Positions 1 to 10,750 of a stretch of DNA of 17,450 nt are shown in pieces. The first letter of the stretch is position 1. Every line of letters starts with the position of its first letter. Under the pieces are notes generated by a model that searched no databases, was not told where the DNA came from, and saw only the letters and a program-made list of their open reading frames with translations. The translations under genes were made by a program, and so were the position numbers. The stretch comes from Victivallales bacterium (GTDB lineage Bacteria; Verrucomicrobiota; Lentisphaeria; Oligosphaerales; Lenti-02): contig JABGQJ010000084.1 in assembly GCA_018648945.1 (NCBI GenBank), positions 1 through 17,450 on the forward strand. The letters are read 5' to 3'.

Positions 1-533
1 GGCGTGTGCACCACCTCCGGGTGGAACTGCACGCCCCACACCTGCTTGGCCGCACTGTAGACGGCGGCAAAAGGGACGGAGTCGCTGGAAGCGATGGTCT
101 CGAAGCCGGCAGCGGCTTCCACCACCTCGTCCGCATGGCTCATCCAGACTTTGCTCGTCTCGGCCACACCTTCGAAGAGCGGATTGTCGCCCTTGACAGT
201 CAGCACAGCCTGCCCGTACTCGCGGGAACCCGAGCGCTGGACCTTGCCGCCGAAGTGGTCGGTGGCCCACTGCAGACCGTAGCAGATGCCCAGGAGCGGC
301 AATCCAAGGTCGAAAATCGCGGGGTCGCAACCCGGCGCGTCAGCTTCGTGCACACTGGCGGGGCCGCCGCTGAGAATGATCCCGGCCACGTCCTGCGCCG
401 CAATCTCGGCGGCGGAGATCATGGTGTCCACGATCTCGGAATACACGCTCGCCTCGCGCACCCGGCGGGCGATGAGCTGGGTGTACTGCGAGCCGAAGTC
501 CAGGATCAGGATCTTCCGTTGCGGGTCGGCCAT
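1..533 (-). CDS. guaA: GMP synthase (glutamine-hydrolysing), N-terminal part, cut by the window edge
   Basis: Makes GMP from XMP, ATP and glutamine in the cytosol. Only the first 177 residues, essentially the class I glutamine amidotransferase domain, are in the window. Visible motifs are ILDFGSQYTQLIARRVRE near the N-terminus, the oxyanion strand ILSGGPASV (residues 53-61), the nucleophile elbow GICYGLQ with Cys84, and the VQFHPEV motif with His171 and Glu173. The ATP-pyrophosphatase and dimerisation domains should lie beyond base 1. The start ATG (533-531) is 4 nt after the carA stop. A perfect AAGGAGG (543-549 on the complement) lies inside the last carA codons, 9 nt upstream, so translation is probably coupled to carA. 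GMP synthase is the closest match because of the FGSQYTQLIARR signature; other GATases lack it. Confidence 0.95.
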   Translation of the reverse strand, partial: MADPQRKILILDFGSQYTQLIARRVREASVYSEIVDTMISAAEIAAQDVAGIILSGGPASVHEADAPGCDPAIFDLGLPLLGICYGLQWATDHFGGKVQRSGSREYGQAVLTVKGDNPLFEGVAETSKVWMSHADEVVEAAAGFETIASSDSVPFAAVYSAAKQVWGVQFHPEVVHT

Positions 534-537
534 GGCC

Positions 538-1692
538 TTAGGCCTCCTTGATCAGCGTGCGGAAACGGTCGAACAGGTAGGCCGAATCGTGGGGACCCGG
601 CGCGGCCTCGGGATGGTACTGCATGGAGACCAAAGGCTCCGTGCGGTGACACAGACCCTCGACCGTATCGTCGTTCAGGTTGATGTGCGTGACCTCGACG
701 CTGCCCTTGGGCAGGCTGTCGATGTCCACCACAAAGTTGTGGTTCTGGCTGGTGATTTCCACCTTGCGGGTGGTCATATCCATCACCGGATGGTTGCAGC
801 CATGGTGCCCGAACTTCAGTCGGTAGGTGTTGCCGCCCAGCGCCAGGCCCAGCAACTGATGGCCCAGGCAGATCCCCATCATCGGGGCCTTGCCCACCAG
901 GGCGCGGATATTCTCGATCGCGTAGGTCACACCCGCCGGGTCGGCCGGGCCGTTGGACAGGAACACGCCGTCTGGCTTGTGGGCCAGAACATCGGCCGGG
1001 GAAGTGGCGGCGGGGACGACGGTCACGCGGAAGCCATTCTCGCGGAAACGGCGGAGGATGTTCCACTTGATACCGAAGTCGTAGGCCACGATATGCAGGT
1101 CGGTGGGGGGAAGCTCGTCGGCAATGCCCCAGGAAGCACTGATCGAGCCATCGGGGTCCCACTCGAAGGTCTCGTCACAGGTGACCTTGCCCGCGTAGTC
1201 CTGGCCATCCAGGCCTTCCCAGGCCTTGGCCTTGGCCACGGCGGCAGCCACGTCCAGTTCGCCCGTGGCGCAGATGTAGCCCTTGAGCGTGCCGCATTCG
1301 CGCAGTTTCACGGTCAGTGCCCGCGTGTCGATCCCAGCCAACCCAGGAATGCCCTGCTCAGCCAGCTTGGCCTGCAGGCTCGCGTCGGTGCGCCAGTTGC
1401 TCGGCTGGTTGGCCCCGTGCACCAGGAAGCCATTGGCAAAGAGCCCCCGGGATTCCGGATCCTCCGCGTTCATCCCCGTGTTGCCGATCTCGGTATAGGT
1501 CATGGTCACGATCTGACCGTGGTAGGAGGGGTCGGTCAGGATCTCCTGATAACCCGTCATACCGGTGTTGAAGACGACCTCGCCCAACCGATCGGTCTTG
1601 GCACCAATCGAGTAGCCGCGAAAGACCGTGCCATCCTCCAGAGCCAGGAATGCCGGTTTCTCGCGTTGCTCGCGCCAATTGTATTCTTGCAT
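538..1692 (-). CDS. carA: Carbamoyl-phosphate synthase small (glutaminase) subunit
   Basis: The small subunit of carbamoyl-phosphate synthetase hydrolyses glutamine and passes ammonia to CarB, feeding pyrimidine and arginine synthesis. The protein is 384 aa, the usual length. The N-terminal CPSase_sm_chain domain has LEDGTVFRGYSIGA and VVFNTGMTGYQEILTDPSY. The C-terminal class I GATase has FLSNGPADP, the nucleophile Cys275 in GICLGHQLLG, and His360/Glu362 in QYHPEA. The chosen ATG at 1692 gives the family-typical N-terminus and leaves a 49-nt gap to carB. An upstream in-frame ATG at 1797 would overlap carB and add about 35 residues unlike the family, so it is rejected. The site before the chosen start is weak (AGGA), consistent with read-through from carB. 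Confidence 0.96.
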   Translation of the reverse strand: MQEYNWREQREKPAFLALEDGTVFRGYSIGAKTDRLGEVVFNTGMTGYQEILTDPSYHGQIVTMTYTEIGNTGMNAEDPESRGLFANGFLVHGANQPSNWRTDASLQAKLAEQGIPGLAGIDTRALTVKLRECGTLKGYICATGELDVAAAVAKAKAWEGLDGQDYAGKVTCDETFEWDPDGSISASWGIADELPPTDLHIVAYDFGIKWNILRRFRENGFRVTVVPAATSPADVLAHKPDGVFLSNGPADPAGVTYAIENIRALVGKAPMMGICLGHQLLGLALGGNTYRLKFGHHGCNHPVMDMTTRKVEITSQNHNFVVDIDSLPKGSVEVTHINLNDDTVEGLCHRTEPLVSMQYHPEAAPGPHDSAYLFDRFRTLIKEA

Positions 1693-1741
1693 ATGTTCGC
1701 GTCCTAAATCTGGAACGGCGGGTCTCGTCGAAGCGGTGCGC

Positions 1742-4999
<3,258 letters not shown>

Positions 5000-5060
5000 C
5001 GTTGCTCCGTCCGGTTATGCCGGATACAGTGGGGCGGGCGGGCGTTTTCCTACACGCAAA

Positions 5061-5090
5061 CCGCCGAGAAGGTTCCGGCGGCTCAGCCGC
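5061..5090 (-). promoter_or_regulatory. Overlapping, mutually exclusive hairpins in the carB leader
   Basis: In the minus-strand leader, GCGGC-TGA-GCCGC (5078-5090) can form a small hairpin. Part of it is also needed for a second hairpin, CCGCCG/CGGCGG with a 9-nt loop (5061-5081), which G-U and A-U pairs extend into a following UUU. The two cannot form together. The U tract is short, so an attenuator role is only a possibility. Confidence 0.3.
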
Positions 5091-5092
5091 AT

Positions 5093-5121
5093 AATGTATC
5101 GCCCGCGCATGGGGCCCGCAA
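5093..5121 (-). promoter_or_regulatory. Candidate sigma70-type promoter for carB-carA-guaA
   Basis: On the minus strand, TTGCGG (complement of 5116-5121) and TACATT (complement of 5093-5098) are separated by exactly 17 nt. Transcription would start near 5086 and leave a leader of about 85 nt before carB. The -10 is a 4/6 match and the -35 only 3/6, so this is a candidate by spacing and position. Confidence 0.4.
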
Positions 5122-5190
5122 CCGCCCCAGAGGCGATAGCACGCCCAACTTCGCCCCCCAGTCACAAGCAGGCACACGGCACCCACCATC

Positions 5191-5928
5191 ATGATCCGTT
5201 CCCGGACCTTTCACTTCAAGGACAGCAACTTCCGCATTCGCAGCGACCGCTTTGACCAAGCCATCGCCGCGATTCAGGCGCAACGGGCGTTGCTGGAGAG
5301 CTATATCGAGCAGCATCCCGCCTTCGCCGGGTCCATGGTCCCCGTCGGCCTGCTGCCCGATGCCCCGAACATTGCCCGACGCATGGCCCACGCCGCCAGC
5401 CAGACCGGCGTCGGCCCCATGGCCGCCGTCGCGGGCACCATCGCCCAGCTTGCTGCCGAAGCCGCGCTCGCCGCCAGTGCCAGCGAGGCCATCGTCGAGA
5501 ATGGCGGCGATCTGTACGTCGCCGCACCCCGGGAAACACGCGTCGCCCTCTATGCCGGCCACAGCCCCATCGGCGACAGCCTCGCCTTCGCCATTCCCCC
5601 CGAGCGCCTTCCCCTCGCCATCTGCTCCTCTTCCAGCCGCATGGGGCACTCCCTCAGCCTCGGCGACTGCGATCTCGCCACCGTCATCGCCCCCAATGCC
5701 AGCCTGGCCGACGCCGCCGCCACCCTCGCCGCCAACCTCGTCAAGACCCCCGACGATATCGACCCCACCCTCGCCCGCATCCAGGCCATCCCCGGCATCG
5801 CGGGTGTCCTCCTCGTCAAGGGCGAACGCATCGGCCTCGCCGGCGACCTCCCCCCCCTCGTCCGCAACACCGACCCCGCCAGCCGCCACAAGATCACCCG
5901 CGACCCCCGCGCCGAGCCGCTGCCTTGA
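5191..5928 (+). CDS. UPF0280 family protein (ApbE-like)
   Basis: This 245-aa protein matches UPF0280, a family of unassigned function that is related in fold to the ApbE flavin transferases. It begins with YxF-like strands (RTFHFKDSNFRIRSD) and has the family's conserved GVGPMAAVAGTIA segment (73-85), the VENGGD motif (102-107), a serine-rich SSSSRMGHSLS stretch and a DCDLATV strand. There is no signal peptide or membrane segment, so it should be cytosolic. It is transcribed away from carB across a 191-bp gap. No strong Shine-Dalgarno site precedes the ATG, but the next in-frame ATG (codon 49) would remove conserved sequence. The third codon positions are very C-rich on this strand. The family call is fairly secure; the biochemical role is unknown. 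Confidence 0.82.
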   Translation: MIRSRTFHFKDSNFRIRSDRFDQAIAAIQAQRALLESYIEQHPAFAGSMVPVGLLPDAPNIARRMAHAASQTGVGPMAAVAGTIAQLAAEAALAASASEAIVENGGDLYVAAPRETRVALYAGHSPIGDSLAFAIPPERLPLAICSSSSRMGHSLSLGDCDLATVIAPNASLADAAATLAANLVKTPDDIDPTLARIQAIPGIAGVLLVKGERIGLAGDLPPLVRNTDPASRHKITRDPRAEPLP

Positions 5929-5953
5929 GCTATGGGGAAAGGCCATGTATCGT

Positions 5954-6000
5954 TCTGCCATGGCGGGAACCTGGACCATACATTCGCCATGTCCGGCAGA
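5954..6000. repeat. Bulged inverted repeat between the UPF0280 and DUF3592 genes
   Basis: TCTGCC plus ATGGCG (5954-5965) pairs with CGCCAT (5985-5990) and GGCAGA (5995-6000), giving 12 bp of stem with a 4-nt bulge. No T-run follows on either strand, so it is not a classical intrinsic terminator. It might be a processing or weak termination structure. Confidence 0.35.
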
Positions 6001-6052
6001 TTCCACTGTTCAAGTCGTTGGCTAGCCAGCGTTCAAGGGAAGAGAAAACGGC

Positions 6053-6604
6053 ATGTCGCATTTCATCGCTGGATATCTGGCTCGGCAGGCGGGGCGCGCA
6101 GCCCCGCAGGTGTTGGTGGTCTACATCTTGCCGTGGCTCGTTCTTCTGGGTGGCGGGACCATGCTCACCATCGGTCTCCTGAATGTCCGTGCTGCCCATG
6201 CCAGCGGCTCTTGGCCACAGACCGTAGGCGTGGTCATGTCGGCTGTGCCGGAGGTGTCCGACCATCCTGAACTCTACGTGCTCAGTAGATCGGGCACGAC
6301 CATCTACGGCACGCGACTCAACTACATCTATCGCGTGGCGGGGAGAGAGCACACCGGAAATCGTGTCAGATTCGGGGAGATCAGCACCAACACCCCCGAC
6401 CGGGCGCTGCGCATTCTACAAGAATACCCACCAGGCAAGCGGGTGAAGGTGCACTACAATCCGAAGTCGCCAACCGAGGCCGTCCTTGAGCCGGGAACAG
6501 AGGCGCAGACCTACATCCTCCCGGTGATCGGCGGATTGCTCACCCTCCTGGGACTGGCCACAGTCATCGGCCTGCCCATTGCCGCCCGCGCGATGGCCCG
6601 GTAG
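6053..6604 (+). CDS. DUF3592 domain membrane protein
   Basis: A 183-aa protein with one transmembrane helix at about 20-44 and another at about 152-178, enclosing a soluble domain. The middle part fits DUF3592: SWPQTVGVVMSA, then a Y.Y.V.G pattern (YIYRVAGREHTGNRVRFGEI), LQEYPPGKRVKVHYNPKSPTEAVLEPG, and the closing second helix. The family is widespread in bacteria and has no agreed function. A GGAAGAG-like site lies about 9 nt before the ATG. It is 124 nt downstream of the UPF0280 gene on the same strand, but the bulged repeat between them makes co-transcription uncertain. Nothing in the neighbourhood assigns it a pathway. Confidence 0.82.
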   Translation: MSHFIAGYLARQAGRAAPQVLVVYILPWLVLLGGGTMLTIGLLNVRAAHASGSWPQTVGVVMSAVPEVSDHPELYVLSRSGTTIYGTRLNYIYRVAGREHTGNRVRFGEISTNTPDRALRILQEYPPGKRVKVHYNPKSPTEAVLEPGTEAQTYILPVIGGLLTLLGLATVIGLPIAARAMAR

Positions 6605-6724
6605 GCTGAGCAAACCGGGACGCAATGGCTCAGTCACGGGCGGAGGCCTATCTCGGCGGCTGAGCGAGGCGCTGGTCTCCACACCTGTCCCAAGCCCTTG
6701 CTCGGCGCGCCAGCGGCGGCGGTC

Positions 6725-6756
6725 GCGTTGGGGAGCGGTACTCCGCTCCCCAACGC
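6725..6756. repeat. Perfect 14-bp hairpin
   Basis: GCGTTGGGGAGCGG, loop TACT, then the exact complement CCGCTCCCCAACGC. It is very stable but has no adjacent T-run, so termination activity is uncertain. It lies between the DUF3592 gene and the sulfatase gene. Confidence 0.9.
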
Positions 6757-6762
6757 ACTCAC

Positions 6763-6826
6763 GTGGGGTCCGGGGAGACGAGTCTCCCCGGCGGGGTGCG
6801 GGGCTGGCCCCGCTTCCGGACCCCAT
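6763..6826. repeat. Cloverleaf-like three-way junction palindrome
   Basis: An outer stem of 10 bp, TGGGGTCCGG (6764-6773) with CCGGACCCCA (6816-6825), can be extended by a G-U pair. It encloses two hairpins: GGAGAC/GTCTCC (6774-6787) and GCGGGGC/GCCCCGC (6798-6813). The first can instead extend to a 10-bp palindrome, CCGGGGAGAC/GTCTCCCCGG (6770-6791), competing with the outer stem. It has no tRNA anticodon or T-loop features, so it is a repeat-type structure rather than a tRNA. Confidence 0.8.
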
Positions 6827-6931
6827 CCGTGACTGAGGCATCATACCGGGACCCGCTGACCGCTCGCCTCCGCCGCCCGCACACACTACGGTATAGCCAG
6901 TTCCCTCGACAGATGGACCAAACGCGATCGG

Positions 6932-8428
6932 ATGATCCAGATGAAAAGACGTGACTTCCTTGGCCTGACAGGACTGGGTGTTCTAGGCATGTGCTGCCGC
7001 AGTGGGGCCCAGACTCCCCCGCCCTCCCGCAATGTGCTCTTCATCGCCATCGACGACCTCCGGCCCGAGCTTGGCTGCTATGGCCACCCGATGGTCAAGA
7101 CCCCACATCTGGACAAGCTGGCCGCCGAAGGCCTGCTCTTCGAGCGGGCCTACTGCCAGCAGGCCGTCTGCGCGCCCTCGCGCATCAGCCTCATGACCGG
7201 AATGCGCCCCGATTCCACCACCATCCACGACCTCAAGCACCCCCTGCGCAAGACCGTCCCGAAGATCCTCTCCATGCCGCAGCACTTCCGCAGCAACGGG
7301 TACGAGACCATCTCCCTGGGCAAGATCTACCACCACTACAAGGACGACAACGGTATCGGCTGGACCGGCGAGGCGTGGCACCCGAAGGGGACCTGGAAGG
7401 GACGCGGCTATCTCGACCCGAAGGCGCAGCAGGCCATCAATCTCAAGAACAAGAGACAACGGGGAGTCGGCCCCGCCTACGAATCCCCCGATGTCGCCGA
7501 TGGCAAGTACCCGGACGGCATGATTGCCGAGCAAGCCATCGCGGAACTCCAGCGCCTCAAGCAGGGCGACAAGCCGTTCTTCCTGGCGACTGGCTTCATG
7601 AAGCCCCACCTGCCATTCAACGCGCCCAAGCGCTACTGGGACCTCTACGACCGGGAGAAAATCGCGCTGTCGCCGCAGAAGGAGTGGCCGAAGGGCATGC
7701 CGGCTCTGGCAAGCAATGGCAACGGGACCTCCTGGGAGATCAACGGCTATACCAACATCCCCAAGAACACCCGGCCGTTCCCTGCCGACCTGTCCAAGGC
7801 GCTGATTCATGGCTACTACGCCTGCGTGAGCTACGTGGATGCCCAGATCGGCAAGGTGGTCAAGGAACTGGACCGACTGGGTCTGCGGGAGAGCACCAGC
7901 ATTGTGCTCTGGGGCGATCATGGCTGGAAGCTCAGCGAGTATTCTGCGTGGTGCAAACACACCAACTTCGAGATCGATACGCACGTGCCCATGTTGCTCA
8001 GCGCCCCGGGATTCAAGGCGGGCCAACGCACCGCTGCTCTGGTGGAGTTCGTGGACATCTTCCCCACGCTCTGCGTTCTCTCCGGCGTGCCCATCCCCCC
8101 GACCTGCGAGGGCGCCAGCATGGTCCCGCTGCTGCGCGACCCCAAGCAAGCCTGGAAGCAGGCCGCCTTCAGCCAGTACCCGCGCGGACCCAAAATGGGC
8201 TACAGCATGCGCTCCGAGAAGTGGCGCTACACCGAGTGGGTCGTGCGCAAGACCGGTCAGATTGCCGAACGCGAACTCTACGACCATAGCGAGGGGCCAG
8301 TCGCCTCCGTCAACCTGGCTGCCCAGCCGGAACATGCCAAGACGGTGCGGGATCTGTCCGCCATGCTCGCCAAGGGGCAAGGCTGGCAGAAGATGCAGCA
8401 GGCAGGACGCAGAATCGTCCGGCAGTAG
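6932..8428 (+). CDS. Exported sulfatase, iduronate-2-sulfatase-like
   Basis: A 498-aa type I sulfatase. It carries an apparent Tat signal (KRRDFLGLTGLGVLG). The AsnAsp-type metal site IAIDDLRPELGCYG (Asp41, Asp42) is followed by the activation motif CAPSR with Cys80, which sulfatases convert to formylglycine, and LMTGMRPDSTT. GFMKPHLPF (Lys224) and WGDHGW (Asp329, His330) complete the usual metal and substrate site. LRPELGCYG, QQAVCAPSRISLMTG and GDHGWKLSEYSAWCKHTNFE are close to human iduronate-2-sulfatase, so a sulfated uronic-acid polysaccharide is the likely substrate. The first ATG (6932) lacks a clear ribosome site; the ATG at 6941, giving an MKRRDFLG start, is equally possible. It converges with the esterase gene 47 bp away. 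Confidence 0.93.
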   Translation: MIQMKRRDFLGLTGLGVLGMCCRSGAQTPPPSRNVLFIAIDDLRPELGCYGHPMVKTPHLDKLAAEGLLFERAYCQQAVCAPSRISLMTGMRPDSTTIHDLKHPLRKTVPKILSMPQHFRSNGYETISLGKIYHHYKDDNGIGWTGEAWHPKGTWKGRGYLDPKAQQAINLKNKRQRGVGPAYESPDVADGKYPDGMIAEQAIAELQRLKQGDKPFFLATGFMKPHLPFNAPKRYWDLYDREKIALSPQKEWPKGMPALASNGNGTSWEINGYTNIPKNTRPFPADLSKALIHGYYACVSYVDAQIGKVVKELDRLGLRESTSIVLWGDHGWKLSEYSAWCKHTNFEIDTHVPMLLSAPGFKAGQRTAALVEFVDIFPTLCVLSGVPIPPTCEGASMVPLLRDPKQAWKQAAFSQYPRGPKMGYSMRSEKWRYTEWVVRKTGQIAERELYDHSEGPVASVNLAAQPEHAKTVRDLSAMLAKGQGWQKMQQAGRRIVRQ

Positions 8429-8433
8429 AAAGG

Positions 8434-8468
8434 GGGCCGAGCGGTCTGAGGCGGAGCTTCGCTAGCCC
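8434..8468. terminator. Weak imperfect hairpin between convergent genes
   Basis: GGGC and AGCG (8434-8443) can pair with CGCT and GCCC (8460-8468) with small bulges, placing a hairpin in the 47-bp gap between the sulfatase and esterase stops. No T-run follows, so bidirectional termination is only a possibility. Confidence 0.2.
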
Positions 8469-8475
8469 AAACCAC

Positions 8476-9546
8476 TCACGCGCGACTTGCTACAGCGCAG
8501 GTCTGAGACAGCGCCTGCTCAACAAAGGGCCACATGAGATCCTTGTAGAACCGGTGTCCACCATCTCCGTAGCAGTGGACGAAGTGATCGGGGACTTCCG
8601 CTGCCGCGAAGAGGCGCGCAAGCTCGACAACGGCCCGGTCCACTTCCGCCAGCGGGAACAGGGAGTCGTGGGCACCGTTCACGACGAGCAGATGGCGCGG
8701 CGCGATCAGCCCGGCCACATCCCAGAACTCACCCCAGCGGAGAATGCCGGGCACCAGATTGCAGTCACAGTGATGCAGATGCCCTTCCGGGCTCGCAAGC
8801 GAGCAGAAGGAACAGCTGGGCACGGCCACCGCAACCCGGGGATCGCAGGCGGCGAGATAGGTGGTCACCATCCCCCCACCCGAATTGCCCATGGCAAGAA
8901 TCCGCGAGGCATCGGTGTCGGAACGCGCAGTGGCCCAGTCCAACAGCCGCATCATGTCCCATACCCGGTCACCGGTGGCGGTTCGTCCCGCGAGGGCGGT
9001 ATGCAAGGCGTAGCTACGGCAGTGCCGCCCACCATGGCGCTTGCGCTCGTCCGGGATCGTGGCAGGGAAGAACCCGCGCGTGGTGGGGGCGATGGCCAGC
9101 ATCCCTCGGCGCGCCGCTTGCACGGCCACATCGCGGTCTTCCCGCTCGATTTTCTCCCGCTTGGCCGCGTCGTGCGCAATACCGACGTAGGTGTCCATGC
9201 CGAAGTTCTCGTGGCCATGGGGCAGGATGGCAATGGGGTGCGGCCCTGGGCCATCGGGTTCCAGCAACCAGAAGGGGATGTCCACTCCGGATTCACTATG
9301 CAGCACACCGCGCCGACGACTGTACCCCGGGAACGTCGCCGCCTCTGCGGCAAGATCGACCGATGCCACGAACTCCCCCAGTTCGCGCGCGATCTGCTCC
9401 AGCCCGAGCAGCTCCTGCAACGCTGGTCGGGCCACTCTGGACCAGAGCGAGAAGTCCTGCTGGGACACCGCATGGCACGCGAACACGCGCTGCGTTTCGT
9501 CGAAAAGTCGGGCGGCAAAGAGTTCGGTCTGGATCGCGTTGTCCAT
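8476..9546 (-). CDS. Alpha/beta-hydrolase esterase (Abhydrolase_7 / acetylxylan-esterase-like)
   Basis: A 356-aa predicted hydrolase without a signal peptide, so probably cytosolic. The triad is visible: Ser222 in GNSGGG, Asp294 in NGAHDSLFPL and His331 in GDGGHRFYKDL. PIAILPHGHENFG (about 104-116) supplies the oxyanion region. RVWDMMRLLDWATAR precedes the nucleophile strand, and VAVPSCSFCS and HHCDCNLVPGILRWGEFWDVAGLIAPR are typical of this dienelactone-hydrolase/acetylxylan-esterase group. The substrate is not fixed by sequence; removal of acetyl groups from sugars would fit the neighbours. The start ATG at 9546 has GAGGAAG 5 nt upstream. Longer in-frame starts would overlap the histidine kinase gene and are rejected. 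It lies 32 nt after the kinase stop and is probably co-transcribed with it. Confidence 0.85.
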   Translation of the reverse strand: MDNAIQTELFAARLFDETQRVFACHAVSQQDFSLWSRVARPALQELLGLEQIARELGEFVASVDLAAEAATFPGYSRRRGVLHSESGVDIPFWLLEPDGPGPHPIAILPHGHENFGMDTYVGIAHDAAKREKIEREDRDVAVQAARRGMLAIAPTTRGFFPATIPDERKRHGGRHCRSYALHTALAGRTATGDRVWDMMRLLDWATARSDTDASRILAMGNSGGGMVTTYLAACDPRVAVAVPSCSFCSLASPEGHLHHCDCNLVPGILRWGEFWDVAGLIAPRHLLVVNGAHDSLFPLAEVDRAVVELARLFAAAEVPDHFVHCYGDGGHRFYKDLMWPFVEQALSQTCAVASRA

Positions 9547-9578
9547 GCCTGCTTCCTCGTCCGCGCCTTCTGCCCAAG

Positions 9579-10682
9579 CTAGCCGAGCGCCGGGAGATGA
9601 ACCGTGAATACGCTGCCCTTGCCCAACTCGGACGTGACTGCCAGATCCCCGCCGTGATGGTTCAGGACACTCTGCACAATGGCCAGTCCCAACCCCGTGC
9701 CCTCGCCCCTCCCCTTGGTGGTGAAGAAGGACTCGAGAACATGCCCCAGATCCTCCTCGGGGATGCCACAGCCGGTGTCCCGCACGGTGCAGCACCAACG
9801 CTTCCCGTCGGCCGTGTCCTCGCTGCCCAGGGAGACGGCCAGCGACCGCTCTTCGCAGCCCTTCATCGCGTCGCAGGCATTGCTCAGCAGATTCATGAAG
9901 ACCTGCTCGACTTCCGACTCGCGACCAAGGGCCATGCAGCGGCTCTCGGGCAGGTCGAGCGCGAGCTTCGCCTTCGTCTTCCGCACCTTGCCGGTGACCA
10001 GCAGCGTGGCGTTGCGAATCGCCTTGCATAGGTCGAAGGGCTGCGGTTTCGCCTCGTCGCTGCGGGCCACATTGCGCAACTGTACGACGAGGGTCTCAAT
10101 CTTGCTGACCGCCGTGTCCACAATCTCCAGAGACGACGTCAGCGATCCTGGATCGAGCTCGTCCAAGGTGAACATCTTCAGCTCCTCCTGGAGCAAGGTC
10201 CCCGCCAACCGGATCGTGCTGAGGGGATTGGCAATGTCGTGGACCAGCGACGAGGCAAGCTCCCCCACGGCGGCCAGGCGACTGGCATGCATCAGGCGGT
10301 CGTGCATGGCTCTCACCGAGCGGATATCGCGAAGGATGGAGAAGGTGCGCACGAACCCCCCCTGGTCGTCGTAGATCGCATAGGACCGGATCTCAACCGC
10401 GATGCGTTTGCCATCTTTGTCCAACACTGCGCTGTCGCAGACGGACAGCTCGCCCTCGCGCCGCAGACGGTTGAACCCGCTCTCCACCAACCCCATGAGT
10501 TCCGGCGCATAGAGGTTGGAGATGGGCATGCCCACCAACTCCTCGTTCGAGTAGCCAAGAAGCTGGGTCGCGGTCGCGTTCGCGTAGATGATGAGCCCGT
10601 CGCGGCCGACCGAGTGGATGGCGTCTGGGTGGCGCTCCAGCAACTGCTCGAACAGCTCCGCATTGTCTTGGATTCGGTCCAT
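9579..10682 (-). CDS. Soluble PAS-domain sensor histidine kinase
   Basis: A 367-aa kinase with no membrane segment. A PAS domain occupies about 6-120 (ERHPDAIHSVGRDGLIIYANATATQLLGY..NEELVG). The dimerisation/phosphoacceptor segment has His148 in SSLVHDIANPLSTI. The HATPase_c domain has the N box MNLLSNACDA (263-272), the G1 box DTGCGI (302-307), the F box SFFTTK and the G2 box GTGLGLAIVQ (328-337). No receiver domain is fused and no response regulator is next to it, so it is an orphan in this window. The start at 10682 has AAGGAG 9 nt upstream. A further in-frame ATG at 10739 lacks a site and lies at the start of the predicted transcript, so it is less likely. The esterase follows 32 nt later. 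Confidence 0.9.
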   Translation of the reverse strand: MDRIQDNAELFEQLLERHPDAIHSVGRDGLIIYANATATQLLGYSNEELVGMPISNLYAPELMGLVESGFNRLRREGELSVCDSAVLDKDGKRIAVEIRSYAIYDDQGGFVRTFSILRDIRSVRAMHDRLMHASRLAAVGELASSLVHDIANPLSTIRLAGTLLQEELKMFTLDELDPGSLTSSLEIVDTAVSKIETLVVQLRNVARSDEAKPQPFDLCKAIRNATLLVTGKVRKTKAKLALDLPESRCMALGRESEVEQVFMNLLSNACDAMKGCEERSLAVSLGSEDTADGKRWCCTVRDTGCGIPEEDLGHVLESFFTTKGRGEGTGLGLAIVQSVLNHHGGDLAVTSELGKGSVFTVHLPALG

Positions 10683-10750
10683 TCTCGCAGACTCCTTGGT
10701 ACGCTCGAACACCAGCTCGCATGGCACGGCCATCGTCACCGTGTGTCAGT

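Larger units (their letters stand above)
6625..6841. repeat. 217-bp MITE-like palindromic element with 15-bp terminal inverted repeats
   Basis: ATGGCTCAGTCACGG (6625-6639) and CCGTGACTGAGGCAT (6827-6841) are inverted copies matching at 14 of 15 positions. Outside them lie near-identical direct repeats, ACCGGGACGC (6614-6623) and ACCGGGACCC (6845-6854), possibly a decayed target duplication although they do not abut the inverted repeats exactly. Internally there is a perfect 14-bp hairpin and a branched foldback. There is no transposase. This pattern fits a small non-autonomous element or a genome-specific palindromic repeat; copy number cannot be judged from one locus. Confidence 0.5.
6605..6931. 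other. 327-bp gap rich in palindromes, no gene seen
   Basis: No convincing coding sequence on either strand. Most of the gap is taken up by the inverted-repeat block described separately (6625-6841). The last 90 bases form the leader of the sulfatase gene; I see no well-spaced promoter there. Confidence 0.7.

Noticed and set aside
286..1707. 473-codon plus-strand frame opposite carA and guaA
   Set aside because: Antisense shadow of two certain genes, with no recognisable motifs.
6005..6040. GTTCAAG direct repeats around TGGCTAGCCA as an operator
   Set aside because: Short motifs, imperfect outer dyad and no promoter in register; chance cannot be excluded.
6763..6826. tRNA gene, because of the cloverleaf shape
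   Set aside because: There is no anticodon arm of the right size, no TTCGA-type T-loop and no acceptor end; only paired palindromes.
6983..8380. 465-codon minus-strand frame opposite the sulfatase
   Set aside because: The plus strand carries a complete sulfatase with all catalytic motifs; the antisense frame has none.
9547..10029. N-terminal extension of the esterase upstream of 9546
   Set aside because: It would run through the kinase ATPase domain in another frame, whereas the ATG at 9546 has a good ribosome site and a family-like length.
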